A stretch of 64,000 nucleotides of DNA from contig NZ_JTKH01000003.1 in NCBI RefSeq assembly GCF_000827885.1, positions 310,001-374,000 of the forward strand. Reading direction: 5' to 3'. The position numbers were made by a program, and so were the translations under genes. Below the pieces are notes generated by a model. The model did not search any database. It was not told the origin of the DNA and saw nothing but the letters and a program-made list of their open reading frames with translations. Below, in pieces: positions 1 to 11,086 of this stretch; positions within the stretch are counted from its first letter, which is position 1, and each line of letters starts with the position of its first letter. The stretch is from Vibrio renipiscarius (GTDB lineage Bacteria; Pseudomonadota; Gammaproteobacteria; Enterobacterales; Vibrionaceae).

Positions 1-31
1 CACGCGCGCGAAAAAAAAAATAAGATACGAT

Positions 32-583
32 TTAAAAAAGATGACCCACTTGTGTCGGTTCAATTCTAAACAAGCAATGCGATTGTAATTCATGCCCATC
101 ACTGAGTTTAGGATGATTAAAATCCAACCGCGTATTCAGCATGCCAAGTCGTTTCATGACATTTTGGGACGGGATATTGATATTCGCACTAAATGAATAC
201 ACTTCATCCACCCCGAGCACATAAAACGCATAACGTAATGCCTGCTCAGCCGCTTCTGTTGCGTAACCGTTATGCCAAAATTGGCGATCAATGCGCCAGC
301 TGATTTCAATCAGTGGCACTCGTGGGATACCACTCTCACCGTCTTGAAGGTTAAGCCCCACAAATCCGATAAATTCCCCCGTCGCTTTTAACTCTACAGC
401 CCAAAATCCCCAACCATTTTTATCAATGTCCGCGCGAATTTCATCGGCAAGCTGAGCGCTTTCAGATTCACTCAAGGTGCTGGGAAAGTATTTCATAACC
501 TCTGGGTCTGCGCACATACGTGCGAAGTGAGGATAATCCTCATTTTCCCATTGACGAAGTACTAATCTTTTCGTTTCGAGCAT
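32..583 (-). CDS. GNAT acetyltransferase, RimJ/RimL-like
   Basis: A 183-residue protein of the Acetyltransf_3 (RimJ/RimL) type. The opening 'LETKRLVLRQW' is the usual first strand of this family, the middle carries 'GFVGLNLQD' and 'EISWRIDRQFWHNGYATEA', where the family has its acetyl-CoA pyrophosphate loop (here N-G-Y-A-T-E-A), and the end has the 'IPSQNVMKRLGM' helix typical of the fold. Such enzymes move an acetyl group from acetyl-CoA to a protein N terminus or a small amine; the substrate here cannot be told. It is a single-gene unit starting at an ATG (581-583) with only a weak A-rich ribosome site. Family assignment is firm, substrate unknown. Confidence 0.85.
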   Translation of the reverse strand: MLETKRLVLRQWENEDYPHFARMCADPEVMKYFPSTLSESESAQLADEIRADIDKNGWGFWAVELKATGEFIGFVGLNLQDGESGIPRVPLIEISWRIDRQFWHNGYATEAAEQALRYAFYVLGVDEVYSFSANINIPSQNVMKRLGMLNTRLDFNHPKLSDGHELQSHCLFRIEPTQVGHLF

Positions 584-904
584 TTATCTTTTGGCCTATC
601 GGGTTTTCGAAATATCTAAATGAAAAGTGCAGCTTCTAAATGAAACTGATTTGATAGCACTATATCATTTTCACACATGAGACAGGATGTATTAGGTTAA
701 CTTTGTTGAAGAAAATCGACATTCAACACATAAATGGGCGTTGTTAATGTTCATCCTTACATCATGACAAATAAACTAAATCCTGACAGGCACTGCTATC
801 TGTCAGCTGATTTATTAGTCACAAAATATAACCACACTAATACTAAAGTCTTTATTGCCCTTTTTCTCTTCCATCAAAAGATGACAACAGCGCGTGAAGT
901 GCTT
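584..904. other. gene-free gap
   Basis: About 320 bases between two leftward genes. It contains the upstream region of the GNAT gene and the 3' end region of the LysR gene. An 11-base direct repeat (TCTAAATGAAA-like, near 615 and 634) is visible. I see no convincing gene, promoter or terminator. Confidence 0.4.
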
Positions 905-1846
905 TTATTCAATCTGCCATTGGTACAACTCGGCGAGCGCTCTCAGGTTTTGCTCTTCTTGTTGGTTGATCGCTTTTAACCACATCAATAAGTCGTTGGC
1001 AATTGCGGAACTGTGGGGGCAATAGGCGAAATATTGCCAAGCGCTCGAGCGAATTGGGCTACCAATGGGCGTGCAAAGAAAGCCTCGCTTAAGCTCAGGT
1101 AAAACCAACATTAAATCCGTCACCGTCGCCCCCTGCCCCGCAAGGCAAGCGCTCAACGCGAGATCGAGACTCAAAAACGACGTATCTCTCGATGGCGTTG
1201 GGTATTGCTCCGTTAAGCGCGAAAGCCACACTTGCCAATCATAATGATCTTCTGTCGCGTGCAATCTTGGCATTTGTAATACCTCGCTCAGTCCTTGCAT
1301 CTCAGAATGTGTTCCGGTGGCGTACACAGGCGCCATGAACTCCTCTCGCAAGAAAGTGACTTTGGGCTGCCCACGGTACCGTTCTGGTTGGCGAGTATTT
1401 AAGATCAAGACATCGCATTGTTCCTGCTGCAAATCAGGGTCTTCATCTATGGAAGGGATGATGACAATTTCATGGTCAGGATAACGAGCATTCAATTCCA
1501 TCACTTTTGGGATCAATACGCGCGTCGCAAAGCTCAAGGCACTTTTGATGACTAGGCGTTTTTTAACGGGTCTTTGCCACTGTTCAAGCAACGTTTGCAG
1601 ATCTTGATAGTTAGCGCGTAAAACATGAAAAAGATCACGACCTCGCTCGGTCAATTCGATCGAACGATGTTTGCGACGGATCAAAGCGGTATCCAATTCG
1701 ATCTCTAACTGTTTAACCTGACGGCTCACGGCACTTTGCGTCACATGCAGTTCTTGTGCGGCTTGCGTAAAACTCATCAGACGGGCAACCGATTCAAACA
1801 CTTTTAAGCTGTTGTGGCTGTAAGGCAGGTTTGGGTAAGATTTCAT
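905..1846 (-). CDS. LysR-family transcriptional regulator
   Basis: LysR-type regulator of 313 residues from the ATG at 1846. The N-terminal winged helix-turn-helix is clear (roughly residues 13-70: 'FESVARLMSFTQAAQELHVTQ' region with S-A-V-S-R-Q-V-K recognition helix), followed by a periplasmic-binding-protein-like effector domain. The layout ('NSLKVFESVARLMSFT') resembles the GcvA/AmpR subgroup. An ATG at 1873 and a TTG at 1888 are in frame, but starting at 1846 puts the HTH at the usual distance from the N terminus. It is divergent from the MATE exporter with about 140 bases between, so control of that exporter is a reasonable inference. Effector unknown. Confidence 0.88.
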   Translation of the reverse strand: MKSYPNLPYSHNSLKVFESVARLMSFTQAAQELHVTQSAVSRQVKQLEIELDTALIRRKHRSIELTERGRDLFHVLRANYQDLQTLLEQWQRPVKKRLVIKSALSFATRVLIPKVMELNARYPDHEIVIIPSIDEDPDLQQEQCDVLILNTRQPERYRGQPKVTFLREEFMAPVYATGTHSEMQGLSEVLQMPRLHATEDHYDWQVWLSRLTEQYPTPSRDTSFLSLDLALSACLAGQGATVTDLMLVLPELKRGFLCTPIGSPIRSSAWQYFAYCPHSSAIANDLLMWLKAINQQEEQNLRALAELYQWQIE

Positions 1847-1990
1847 CCATTCACTCACATTACCTATAGTCATGCTAGATTGACACAAATCTCATTTGAA
1901 GGCCACGCCGATAAAACGTTAAATATGTCGCATTAACAGCAATCAAATAGCGACTAACGCTATATCCTCTTTTTTATTTACGAGCATTCG

Positions 1991-3331
1991 ATGAGAAACA
2001 TCCTCACTTTAGCATTCCCTCTTATCATCTCTCAGCTCATCTCTATGGCATTGGTACTCACCGATGTTTGGATGATGTCACGCTTGAGTATTTCGGCCTT
2101 AGCGGCGGGCGGACTTGGCGCGTCTATCTACTCTTTTGTCTTTATTGTGGCCAGTAGTACGATTGGGTGCGTAGCGAACCTTATTGCCATCGCGTATGGT
2201 CAGCGCGTCGCGCGACCAGATCATGGTAATCAACAAATTCGCTTTGCCATTAAAGGGGCAGTATTGCTTTCCGTCATGTTGTCCGCCGTGCTGATTACTT
2301 GCTTTAACTGGGCTCCGGAATTACTGCGCTTCGCGCAACAGCCAGAATCGGTCATCGACCCAGCCATGCAATATGTGAACGCTCTTAAGTGGGCGATGTT
2401 ACCTTCCCTACTATTATTGGTGCTGCGAGGGCTCACCAGTGCATTTGGCAATGTCCGTTCGATCATGGTGATGTCGTCGCTCACTATTTTCCTCAATGTG
2501 CCATTAAGCTATTTGCTGGCATTTACGTTTGATTTTGGTCTTGCTGGTTTAGGCGCAGGTACCGTATTAGCGGCGAGTTTCGTCATGGTGGGTTACGCTT
2601 TTTGGGTATTTCAACGCGACGAATTTAAGGCATTTTCACCGTGGAAGAATGTGCATGAATATTCTTTCTCACTGCTCAAACCGTTGTTGGCAATGGGCTT
2701 GCCCATCGCTCTCGCAGCATTACTTGAGCACGGCCTCATTTATGGTGGAACACTGATGGCAGGCACTATTGCCGTCGCCGCCCTCGCCTTACACCAAATA
2801 TTACTGCAATGTTTGAGCTTTACGTGGAATATCAATTTCGGCTTCGCGCAAGCCTCTGCCATCTTGGTGGGTCAACAATACGGGGCGCAAAACTACCGTG
2901 CGATCAAGCATATTGCCGTGCGCAGTTTTCTGTTAACGACGGTGATCAGTGTCGTCTTATGCGGCGGTTTTTTACTATGGCCTGAGTTTATCGCCCACCT
3001 GTTTAATCTCGATGAGCCATTAACCGCTCTGCTTTCGTCGGTATTGTGGGTGGTTGCCTTGTCTTTTATGGTCGATGCATGGCAACTGCTGGCGATCAAT
3101 TTGTTGCGAGGAATGAAGATCGTCATTGGGCCAACCATTATTACCGCCGTGGGTTATTGGCTATTTGGCTTACCGGCCGCATGGTGGCTACTCAAACCTT
3201 ATCAATTGACGGGTATTTGGGCTGGCATTGGGATTGGCCTTGCGGTCACTGGCGTGTTGCTGTTAGTGCAATTGATTGTGGCGATACGTCAACATGAGAA
3301 ATGCAGCGAAAATGCGCAACTTGAGCATTAA
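1991..3331 (+). CDS. MATE-family multidrug/toxin exporter
   Basis: A 446-residue integral membrane protein with about 12 predicted membrane segments in two similar halves, the architecture of MATE (NorM/DinF-like) antiporters that expel cationic drugs and dyes in exchange for Na+ or H+. The first helix ('LAFPLIISQLISMALVLTD', with the family's P and D positions) and the second-half start ('PLLAMGLPIALAALLEHGL') match the MATE repeat. Vibrio genomes carry several paralogs, so I do not assign a symbol. It is divergent from the LysR gene and 21 bases upstream of a small unknown gene, probably co-transcribed with it. Confidence 0.88.
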   Translation: MRNILTLAFPLIISQLISMALVLTDVWMMSRLSISALAAGGLGASIYSFVFIVASSTIGCVANLIAIAYGQRVARPDHGNQQIRFAIKGAVLLSVMLSAVLITCFNWAPELLRFAQQPESVIDPAMQYVNALKWAMLPSLLLLVLRGLTSAFGNVRSIMVMSSLTIFLNVPLSYLLAFTFDFGLAGLGAGTVLAASFVMVGYAFWVFQRDEFKAFSPWKNVHEYSFSLLKPLLAMGLPIALAALLEHGLIYGGTLMAGTIAVAALALHQILLQCLSFTWNINFGFAQASAILVGQQYGAQNYRAIKHIAVRSFLLTTVISVVLCGGFLLWPEFIAHLFNLDEPLTALLSSVLWVVALSFMVDAWQLLAINLLRGMKIVIGPTIITAVGYWLFGLPAAWWLLKPYQLTGIWAGIGIGLAVTGVLLLVQLIVAIRQHEKCSENAQLEH

Positions 3332-3352
3332 CGTGGGCGCAAAGAGATCAAT

Positions 3353-3802
3353 ATGAACGATACCGATATTGAATTTGAGCATATCATGCTTGAAATCCAA
3401 GCGTTGCGCTGGCCCATGGTTGAGCGCTTTATACTGAGCTATTTTTGTTTCGCTCACGGCTACGTAACAAAATCAGGGAAACCCGATTGGCAGCAAGCTC
3501 GTGAGCGATGCCCACGTTCAACTCGCGTGAGTTCAACCCGCCATGCCGAACTGGAGCCCCTAGTACCGATCGATACCATCGTCGGTGAATTGAAGCGTTA
3601 CCATCGGGATGGGGAACTCACACCCCGTACTACACGACGTATCATTGACGGCTTGCTTCACTATGCCGTCATCACTCAACAAGAAAAACAGCAACTGCAC
3701 CAACTGGGTCTAAAACAGGCGATGCCCGCCTCTTGGTATCACTCGCAAGAGAAAAATCCTTATGCTCGATTTGAGCGGGCAGACATCCATCTAGTTCCTT
3801 AA
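3353..3802 (+). CDS. hypothetical protein (149 aa)
   Basis: A 149-residue soluble, basic protein I do not recognise. It has no signal peptide or membrane segment. The N terminus is predicted helical ('EFEHIMLEIQALRWPMVERF'), followed by an Arg/Ser/Thr-rich middle and a C-terminal part ('RTTRRIIDGLLHYAVITQQE') that could be a small helical DNA- or RNA-binding unit, but this is only a guess. The ATG follows the MATE stop by 21 bases with an AGAG ribosome site, so it is probably expressed with the exporter. Its 3' end overlaps the convergent LacI-type gene by 12 bases. Codon use matches neighbours. Confidence 0.65.
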   Translation: MNDTDIEFEHIMLEIQALRWPMVERFILSYFCFAHGYVTKSGKPDWQQARERCPRSTRVSSTRHAELEPLVPIDTIVGELKRYHRDGELTPRTTRRIIDGLLHYAVITQQEKQQLHQLGLKQAMPASWYHSQEKNPYARFERADIHLVP

Positions 3803-4825
3803 CGATTCTGCCTCGTCAATGGTAGGTTTTGTACGGTAATGAACTTTGGCGGCGATCACCTCAGAATGGTGACTCGTCGTTGCACAATCAAGCTGAGCGA
3901 GCGCGTTATCAAACAAGGCTTGGGCGAGCGCTTGGCTGTCTTGTTCAATCGAATCAATCTTGATGGGTAAACAGTCGAGGATCGCATAGTGATCAAAGGT
4001 CGCTAACCGTACGGAATCATTCAATAGTTGATGCTCGCTTAAATAACGTAACACCCCTTCCAGCAGACTGTATGACGCGGTAAATACCGCTTTCGGTACT
4101 CGACCCAATTGATCGACAGCCTGCGCCATCATCGCGTAACCCGAATCGGCTTGATAATCTTGGCAGAACAACCACTGAGGATTGCATTCCATGTGCGCGC
4201 TTTTAAAAGCAGCCTGATAGCCCGCTAAGCGATCTTGGCTTGGGGAAAGCGCAAGTTGCCCACCAATAAAAATGCATTCTGCATTCTGTTTGATTAAATG
4301 GCTCACAACTTCCTCGGTCGCGGATTGAGCATCGGTTTTAATATTGATAAATGCACTGTCTGTAAACACGCGATCAAACAAAATAATCGGTAAGGCACGA
4401 TTAAGCTGTCGATAAAAGTGATCGTCACTCATGGCGGACGCCACCAGCAAAATGTCCACTTGGCGCTCAATCAGGTTGTGTACCGCTTTCTTTTCCGTCT
4501 CGATGTCGTCGTTAGACGAAGCGATCAACAATTGGTAGCCCGCTTCACCCAGCATGAATTCGAGACTCTTCGCGATAGAGGCAAAACCCATGTTGGTGAG
4601 ATCGGGAATAATCAAACCAACCGTAAATGTCTTCTTCGATTTAAGAGCGCGAGCATACAGACTGGGCGCATAATTGTGCTCACGTACGATGCGTTGCACT
4701 TTTTCAACCGTCTCCGCAGTAATTCGGTGCTTTTCTGCGTGTCCGTTAAGCACAAAACTGACGGTTGATTTTGATACCCCAGCCAAGAGTGCAATATCCG
4801 CGAGCTTAATTTTTGAGTTACTCAT
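3791..4825 (-). CDS. LacI-family repressor, likely for the adjacent fructokinase
   Basis: LacI/GalR regulator of 344 residues from ATG 4825 (an in-frame TTG lies at 4846). The HTH at residues about 4-25 ('KLADIALLAGVSKSTVSFVL') is followed by the hinge and a sugar-binding periplasmic-like domain; 'TFTVGLIIPDLTNMGFASIAK' region starts that domain. Sequence style is close to ScrR/CscR/FruR (Cra-like) repressors. It is divergent from a PfkB fructokinase, and a perfect 8+8 inverted repeat lies in the shared promoter region, which is the expected operator. The ligand is inferred to be a sugar or sugar phosphate derived from sucrose or fructose; no transporter or hydrolase gene is present here to confirm. 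Confidence 0.85.
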   Translation of the reverse strand: MSNSKIKLADIALLAGVSKSTVSFVLNGHAEKHRITAETVEKVQRIVREHNYAPSLYARALKSKKTFTVGLIIPDLTNMGFASIAKSLEFMLGEAGYQLLIASSNDDIETEKKAVHNLIERQVDILLVASAMSDDHFYRQLNRALPIILFDRVFTDSAFINIKTDAQSATEEVVSHLIKQNAECIFIGGQLALSPSQDRLAGYQAAFKSAHMECNPQWLFCQDYQADSGYAMMAQAVDQLGRVPKAVFTASYSLLEGVLRYLSEHQLLNDSVRLATFDHYAILDCLPIKIDSIEQDSQALAQALFDNALAQLDCATTSHHSEVIAAKVHYRTKPTIDEAESLRN

Positions 4826-4982
4826 TCCCTTTCCACTGGTCGTCAAACTGCCGCAATCATAACGCTTGTCATTAACGCTGTCAGCGTAAGAAAAGCGGCG
4901 CGCTGCTCACCCGTTCACTAGAGATCGGCCACGATCACATTTTCACCCAAAAATGAGGGGGCGTTGAGCAACAAAGATTGAT

Positions 4983-5002
4983 TTGCTAAACCGTTTTAGC
5001 AA
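4983..5002. promoter_or_regulatory. palindromic LacI-family operator
   Basis: TTGCTAAACCGTTTTAGCAA: two perfect 8-base arms around a 4-base centre with the central CG of LacI-family operators. It lies 43 bases upstream of the fructokinase start and between the divergent repressor and kinase genes, so it most likely lets the repressor control the kinase and possibly itself. Confidence 0.75.
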
Positions 5003-5044
5003 TCATATACGCATACTTACTGACTCTGCATAAAGGCAAGCAAC

Positions 5045-5965
5045 ATGAATAAAGTTTGGCTCACCGGTGACGCTGTCGTCGACCTTATCCCTGACACTGA
5101 ACACACCTATTTAAAATGCCCAGGCGGCGCACCTGCCAACGTTGCTGTTGCGATCGCCCGCTTAGGCGGAGAGACGGCCTTTTTTGGGCGCGTGGGTCAC
5201 GACCCTTTAGGTCGATTCATGAAGCAAACGCTCAATGACGAAAATGTAAACACCGATGCGCTGGTACTGGATGAAGCACAACGCACTTCAACGGTGATTG
5301 TCGATCTCGACGCCAGTGGCGAACGCAGTTTCACTTTTATGGTGAAGCCAAGTGCTGACCAATTTTTAGTGCCATCGGATGTGCCAGCCTTTGCCAGCGG
5401 TGAGTGGCTGCATGTTTGCTCTATCGCCTTGGCGAATGAGCCAAGCCGCAGCACGACGCTAGAGGCGATGACACAAATTAAGCAAGCCGGTGGCTTTGTC
5501 AGTTTTGATCCGAATTTGCGTGATGAAGTATGGGCGAATCCCAATGAGATGATTCCGGTTGTGCTTCAAGCGGTAGCGCTAGCAGACGTTGTGAAATTTT
5601 CTGATGATGAGCTGCTGTTTTTAACCGACACGGACACGTTAGAAGCGGGCTTAAACGCGATTGCACCGCTCAACAATACCTTAGTGCTGGTGACTCAAGG
5701 CGCGAAAGGCGCACTTGTGGTATTTAATGGCAGCCAAAATCTGATTTCAGGTCAAGCCGTTCAACCGGTTGATACCACTGGCGCAGGGGATGCTTTTGTC
5801 GGTGGTTTGCTTGCAAAACTGTCACAGCAGGTTGATTGGGCATCGGACAGCACTATCCGCCAGGCGGTCAATTGGGCCAATGCGTGTGGCGCTCTTGCCA
5901 CGACACAAAAAGGGGCAATGACCGCCCTACCCACTCAAGCTTCGCTTATGGAATATATCGGCTAG
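5045..5965 (+). CDS. fructokinase (PfkB/ribokinase family)
   Basis: A 306-residue PfkB-family sugar kinase. Signature 1 is 'CPGGAPANVAVAIARLGG' (residues about 25-42) and signature 2 is 'DTTGAGDAFVGGLLAKL' (about 243-259), which holds the catalytic Asp of the GAGD motif. 'FFGRVGHDPLG' is another conserved block. Members with this pattern in enteric bacteria and vibrios are fructokinases (ScrK-like), which phosphorylate fructose at O6 with ATP in the cytoplasm; aminoimidazole riboside kinases are close relatives and cannot be excluded. It stands alone, divergent from a LacI-type repressor, with a strong terminator just after the stop. Confidence 0.85.
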   Translation: MNKVWLTGDAVVDLIPDTEHTYLKCPGGAPANVAVAIARLGGETAFFGRVGHDPLGRFMKQTLNDENVNTDALVLDEAQRTSTVIVDLDASGERSFTFMVKPSADQFLVPSDVPAFASGEWLHVCSIALANEPSRSTTLEAMTQIKQAGGFVSFDPNLRDEVWANPNEMIPVVLQAVALADVVKFSDDELLFLTDTDTLEAGLNAIAPLNNTLVLVTQGAKGALVVFNGSQNLISGQAVQPVDTTGAGDAFVGGLLAKLSQQVDWASDSTIRQAVNWANACGALATTQKGAMTALPTQASLMEYIG

Positions 5966-5970
5966 AAACA

Positions 5971-6003
5971 AAAATGCCCCGCAACCATTGCGGGGCATTT
6001 TTT
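5971..6003 (+). terminator. rho-independent terminator of the fructokinase gene
   Basis: A 13-bp stem (AAATGCCCCGCAA / TTGCGGGGCATTT) with a 3-base loop, followed by T's, seven bases after the fructokinase stop. Confidence 0.9.
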
Positions 6004-6134
6004 CACGGTAAAGTCGATCCCGCCAAAGGAACCATATCGTTTTTTCATCACAATATCGTTTGATCATTTTGAATTTAAATTGAGCAGATAGAGAGCACTT
6101 ATCAGGCTTATTCTGCTTCATTATTGGTTAGCTC

Positions 6135-7163
6135 CTATTCTGACAAAAAAACTGGCAGCTCTTGAGTTTTGAGTTGCTTGTCTCTATACCCCACAAGCTT
6201 AGTGTATTTCTTAACTACAGATTCTTGAGAACCAAAAATATGCATATGAGCTTTCTCAGCTAACTTTGTATTGAGTTTTTGGACCATGCTTAAGTTTGCT
6301 TTAAGTACTCCTTTGGGATAATTGTTTGAGCTGCTGATTATCAATGCATATTTAGGTGATAGTGGATAATACAGGTCACATTCATTGACTGAAATTTGTT
6401 TTATTTCATCAGTAATAGACTCATGTACATTTACAACAGGCTGATCACTGGTAATAAATGGTTCTTCTGTATGGTTTATTAACATGCAGTAATTGTCAAA
6501 ATGATTCGTTTGATAAAGGGATGCTCCAAAATTTTCACCAATTAAATAGTTACTAAACCATCGGCATTCCATTGATATCTTTGCTAGATATTGTTGGTTT
6601 TCTAATTTCTCTGGCATGCGGTTAGTCATTACGTTTGCTGTAGATTTAAACGACTTGGTTCTAGCAAATTGATGCCCAATAAAGTGACAAAAATGGATAA
6701 AGTTTGCTTCATTGTTTAATACTGATAATCGACCTTTAGCTAATTTTGATATTACGAATCTAGCTTTTTCCTCGTGTTCGGTATACTTGTTCTCAAGCCA
6801 ATTCTCTTTTGCAGCTTTTATCTCTTGCTTAATTTCGATTGAGGCTGTTCCGTTTATCTCTGCAAGTTCCTCAAGATGCTGGAGAATTAGAAGTTCTTCC
6901 AGTAATTGTTGATGTTCCCGCTCTATTTCTGATGGACTAAGTGCTGCTAGCGCTTTAATACAAGCTATGTGCGCGTTGTTTAAATACTGTACTTTATAAA
7001 AAAACTTCTCTTTGGCTACTAATTTGGTGCTTTCGTATATTACTTTGCCTTTTGCAGTTACAAACCATACTTTTTTAGTATTTGACCAGTTTCTTAGGTA
7101 ATGAGCCCAAACATAATGATGCTCTTTCTTAATCTGTAGGTGTTTGGGTAAACTTATTTGCAA
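6135..7163 (-). CDS. DUF4238 domain protein, AT-rich
   Basis: A 342-residue cytoplasmic protein that resembles the DUF4238 family: an N-terminal 'HHYVWAHYLRNWS' block (family pattern H-x-V-P-x-x-Y-L-R-x-F) and a later 'PFITSDQPVVNVHES' block (family pattern F-x-T-S-D-x-P-V). The function of the family is not established. The start is a TTG at 7163 preceded by AAGGTAG; no early in-frame ATG exists. Base composition is clearly more AT-rich than the genes around it and the gene stands alone between the fructokinase and pheT terminators, suggesting horizontal acquisition. No integrase, attachment repeat or partner gene is visible. Confidence 0.7.
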   Translation of the reverse strand: MQISLPKHLQIKKEHHYVWAHYLRNWSNTKKVWFVTAKGKVIYESTKLVAKEKFFYKVQYLNNAHIACIKALAALSPSEIEREHQQLLEELLILQHLEELAEINGTASIEIKQEIKAAKENWLENKYTEHEEKARFVISKLAKGRLSVLNNEANFIHFCHFIGHQFARTKSFKSTANVMTNRMPEKLENQQYLAKISMECRWFSNYLIGENFGASLYQTNHFDNYCMLINHTEEPFITSDQPVVNVHESITDEIKQISVNECDLYYPLSPKYALIISSSNNYPKGVLKANLSMVQKLNTKLAEKAHMHIFGSQESVVKKYTKLVGYRDKQLKTQELPVFLSE

Positions 7164-7365
7164 ATTTTTCTACCTTATTTGTCGTTTGTATTATGCGTAA
7201 TTTAGAAATAAGACGTATTTTACCGCATTTAAAGTTCTGACATATGAGTCCTCAACACATTTCTGTCCAAAACCACGCCAGAAATTACTCAACATTCATA
7301 TTCTGCGACGGTGATTCTATCAAGGTACTCACCCCATCTCGTCACGATATAAAATAATACCGATA

Positions 7366-7395
7366 TAAAAAAACCCGCTTAATAAGCGGGTTTTT
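7366..7395 (-). terminator. terminator of pheST
   Basis: AACCCGCTT/AAGCGGGTT hairpin with T runs on both sides, 31 bases past the pheT stop in the direction of transcription. Symmetric enough to work in both directions. Confidence 0.85.
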
Positions 7396-7426
7396 GCATT
7401 GCTGTAGCATCAAACTGTTGGAAAAA

Positions 7427-9832
7427 TTAGTCGCGTAGTGCTGCGCCAAATTTGTCTGATACATGCGCGACGATCGCTTCTACCGCACCAGCGATATCTG
7501 CATCTTCAAGCGTACGCTCAACAGATTGTAGAGTAAGGGCAATCGCTAGGCTCTTCTTGCCTTCTTCCACGCCTTTACCTACGTAAACGTCGAACAGTTT
7601 CGCGTCTTTTAGGAACTCACCACCTTGCTCTAGACACGCGGCTACGATGTCGCCAGAAGCCACAGCTTCGTCAACAACCACTGCGATGTCACGACGGTTT
7701 GATGGGAACTTAGAAAGCGCAACCGCTTCTGGGATCACTTTAGTGTTGATCGCAGACCATTCGATTTCAAACACGATAGTACGACCGTTTAGGCCAAACT
7801 TACGCTCAAGCTCTGGGTGAACCGTACCAATAACACCGATTTCTTTGCCATCAACAACGATTGCTGCTGATTGACCTGGGTGAAGTGCTGGGTTCGCCGC
7901 TTTTGCTTCTGCAGAAAGCGCAGCAAAAGAGTACGCTTTGTCGTTTGCTGTTAGCTCAAGAACCGCTTCTAGATCACCTTTAAGATCGAAGAAATCAACC
8001 GTGTTGGTTTCTACGTTCCAGTGCTCTTCACCACGAGTACCTGCGATAACACCTGCAAGCATTGGCTCTTGGCGCATGCCGTTTTCAGCTGATTCACAAG
8101 GGATGAAACGCAGACCGTATTCGAACAAACGAACACGTGGTTGCTGACGTTTTTGGTTGTGAACAACCGTGTTTAGTAGACCTTGGATTAGGCCAAGACG
8201 CATCGCTGACATATCCGCAGAAATTGGGAATGGCAGAATTAGCGCTTCGATACCTGGAACAACCAGTTTTTGCTGCTCAGGTTCAACGAAGCTGTAAGTG
8301 ATCGCTTCGTGGTAACCACGGTCAACAAGAAGGTTACGTACACGCTTAAGCGGTAGGTTTGCTTCTTTATGATCGTTCATGCTAAGCGCAGCAACAGGTG
8401 ATTGGTTAGGAATGTTGTCGTAACCGTAGATACGACCCACTTCTTCAATCAAGTCTTGCTCAATCGCAATATCAAAACGCCATGTTGGTGCTGTCGCAAC
8501 CCAACCTTCTGCATTCGCTTCTACAGCCATGCCTAGACGCTCTAAGATCTCAACCACGTCTGCATCTGCAATGTGGTGACCTAGTAGGTTGTCTAGTTTA
8601 GTGCGGCGTAGTGCAACTTGGTTTGCTTTTGGTAGATCGGCTTCAGATTCAACCGCAACCACTGGTGCAACTTCACCACCACAGATTTCAACAAGCAGTG
8701 CGGTTGCACGCTCCATTGCGTTAACTTGCAGTGCGTAATCCACACCACGTTCAAAACGCATAGAAGAATCTGTGTGTAGACCGTATGCACGAGCACGACC
8801 ACGGATGTGGTCAGGGGCAAAGAATGCACACTCAAGCAGTACGTCTTTTGTTTCTGACGTCACACCTGATTGCTCACCACCAAAGATACCCGCAATCGCT
8901 AGCGCTTTGTTTTGGTCTGCAACCACTAGAGTGTCTGCATTTAGCTCTGCTTCGTTACCATCTAGAAGCGTCAGCTTTTCGCCTTGCTCTGCCATACGAA
9001 CCACGATACCGCCTTCAATCTTAGCAAGATCGAATGCGTGCATAGGTTGGCCTTGCTCTAGCAGAACAAAGTTAGTGATATCAACAACAGGATCGATAGA
9101 ACGAATACCACAACGACGCAGTTTTTCTTGCATCCAAAGTGGTGTTTCCGCTTGAACGTTAACGTTCTTAACGATACGACCTAGGTAACGTGGACACGCC
9201 GCTGGTGCTGTTACTTCGATAGCAATCGTGTCTTCGATAGACGCTGCAACCGCTTCAACTGAAGGCTCAGTTACGTCTGCACGGTTTAGTACGCCAACTT
9301 CACGCGCCATACCACGAATGCTGAAACAGTCAGCGCGGTTAGCGGTTAGGTCTACGTCTACGGTGACGTCGTCTAGGCTTAGGAATTCACGGAAATCAGT
9401 ACCGATAACCGCGTCTTCTGCAAGCTCCATGATGCCTTCTGATTCCACGTCGATACCCAGTTCAGTAAATGAACAAAGCATGCCGTGTGAAGGTTGACCA
9501 CGTAGTTTCGCTTTTTTGATTTTGAAATCGCCTGGAAGAACAGCACCTACCGTTGCCACAGCAACTTTGATGCCTTGGCGGCAGTTAGATGCGCCACAAA
9601 CGATGTCTAGAAGCTCTTCTGCGCCTACGTCAACTTTCGTTACGCGCAGTTTGTCAGCATCTGGGTGCTGACCACATTCTACAACAAGACCGACTTTAAC
9701 GCCGTTGAACGTGCCTGCTACTGGTAGTACGTCGTCTACCTCAAGGCCCGCCATTGTAATTTGGTGTGTTAGTTCGTCAGTGGTAACCGCAGGGTTTACC
9801 CACTCACGAAGCCATGATTCGCTGAATTTCAT
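7427..9832 (-). CDS. pheT: phenylalanyl-tRNA synthetase beta subunit
   Basis: 801 residues, close to the usual 795 of the enterobacterial enzyme. It forms an alpha2-beta2 complex with PheS and charges tRNA-Phe. The N terminus '[14 protein letters not shown]' is the standard PheT start; residues about 40-155 form the tRNA-binding (EMAP-like) domain, followed by B3/B4 editing region that removes misattached tyrosine, B5 domain, and a C-terminal ferredoxin-like anticodon-binding domain ('[15 protein letters not shown]'). It lies 18 bases after pheS and is co-transcribed with it. In E. coli ihfA follows pheT directly; here a terminator follows and ihfA is about 15 kb away. Confidence 0.98.
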   Translation of the reverse strand: MKFSESWLREWVNPAVTTDELTHQITMAGLEVDDVLPVAGTFNGVKVGLVVECGQHPDADKLRVTKVDVGAEELLDIVCGASNCRQGIKVAVATVGAVLPGDFKIKKAKLRGQPSHGMLCSFTELGIDVESEGIMELAEDAVIGTDFREFLSLDDVTVDVDLTANRADCFSIRGMAREVGVLNRADVTEPSVEAVAASIEDTIAIEVTAPAACPRYLGRIVKNVNVQAETPLWMQEKLRRCGIRSIDPVVDITNFVLLEQGQPMHAFDLAKIEGGIVVRMAEQGEKLTLLDGNEAELNADTLVVADQNKALAIAGIFGGEQSGVTSETKDVLLECAFFAPDHIRGRARAYGLHTDSSMRFERGVDYALQVNAMERATALLVEICGGEVAPVVAVESEADLPKANQVALRRTKLDNLLGHHIADADVVEILERLGMAVEANAEGWVATAPTWRFDIAIEQDLIEEVGRIYGYDNIPNQSPVAALSMNDHKEANLPLKRVRNLLVDRGYHEAITYSFVEPEQQKLVVPGIEALILPFPISADMSAMRLGLIQGLLNTVVHNQKRQQPRVRLFEYGLRFIPCESAENGMRQEPMLAGVIAGTRGEEHWNVETNTVDFFDLKGDLEAVLELTANDKAYSFAALSAEAKAANPALHPGQSAAIVVDGKEIGVIGTVHPELERKFGLNGRTIVFEIEWSAINTKVIPEAVALSKFPSNRRDIAVVVDEAVASGDIVAACLEQGGEFLKDAKLFDVYVGKGVEEGKKSLAIALTLQSVERTLEDADIAGAVEAIVAHVSDKFGAALRD

Positions 9833-9850
9833 AGTGATGAACCCTCTGGA

Positions 9851-10849
<999 letters not shown>

Positions 10850-10917
10850 CTATGTCTTTGTCCGAGTCTAGCTTCGAAACAAACCACATAAGCGGTAGTG
10901 TCCATAAGCGTCCCGAC

Positions 10918-10957
10918 AGGGATCTTGGGTCTTTAAATAGCCCTACATAGTAACGAA
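10918..10957 (-). promoter_or_regulatory. pheS: possible pheST promoter
   Basis: On the minus strand a TTGGAT box and a TACTAT box separated by 17 bases lie in the 10945-10985 area, giving a leader of about 110 nt before pheS; the block also contains a short TCCC-TGTC-GGGA hairpin. Coordinates are approximate and the call rests only on box match and spacing. Confidence 0.3.
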
Positions 10958-11086
10958 TGCCAAGTCTAAATCCAATCGCAAATCACTATTCTCACTGCCT
11001 TTGCGTAAATTTTCATCTTTATGATTGAATGTGAGGAAATTCATGCCCATATCATGGCAATAATTCCCCCGATAAAGGACACCATC

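Noticed and set aside
734..979. 81-codon plus-strand ORF before the LysR gene
   Set aside because: Overlaps the 3' end of the LysR gene on the other strand, with no ribosome site and no domain.
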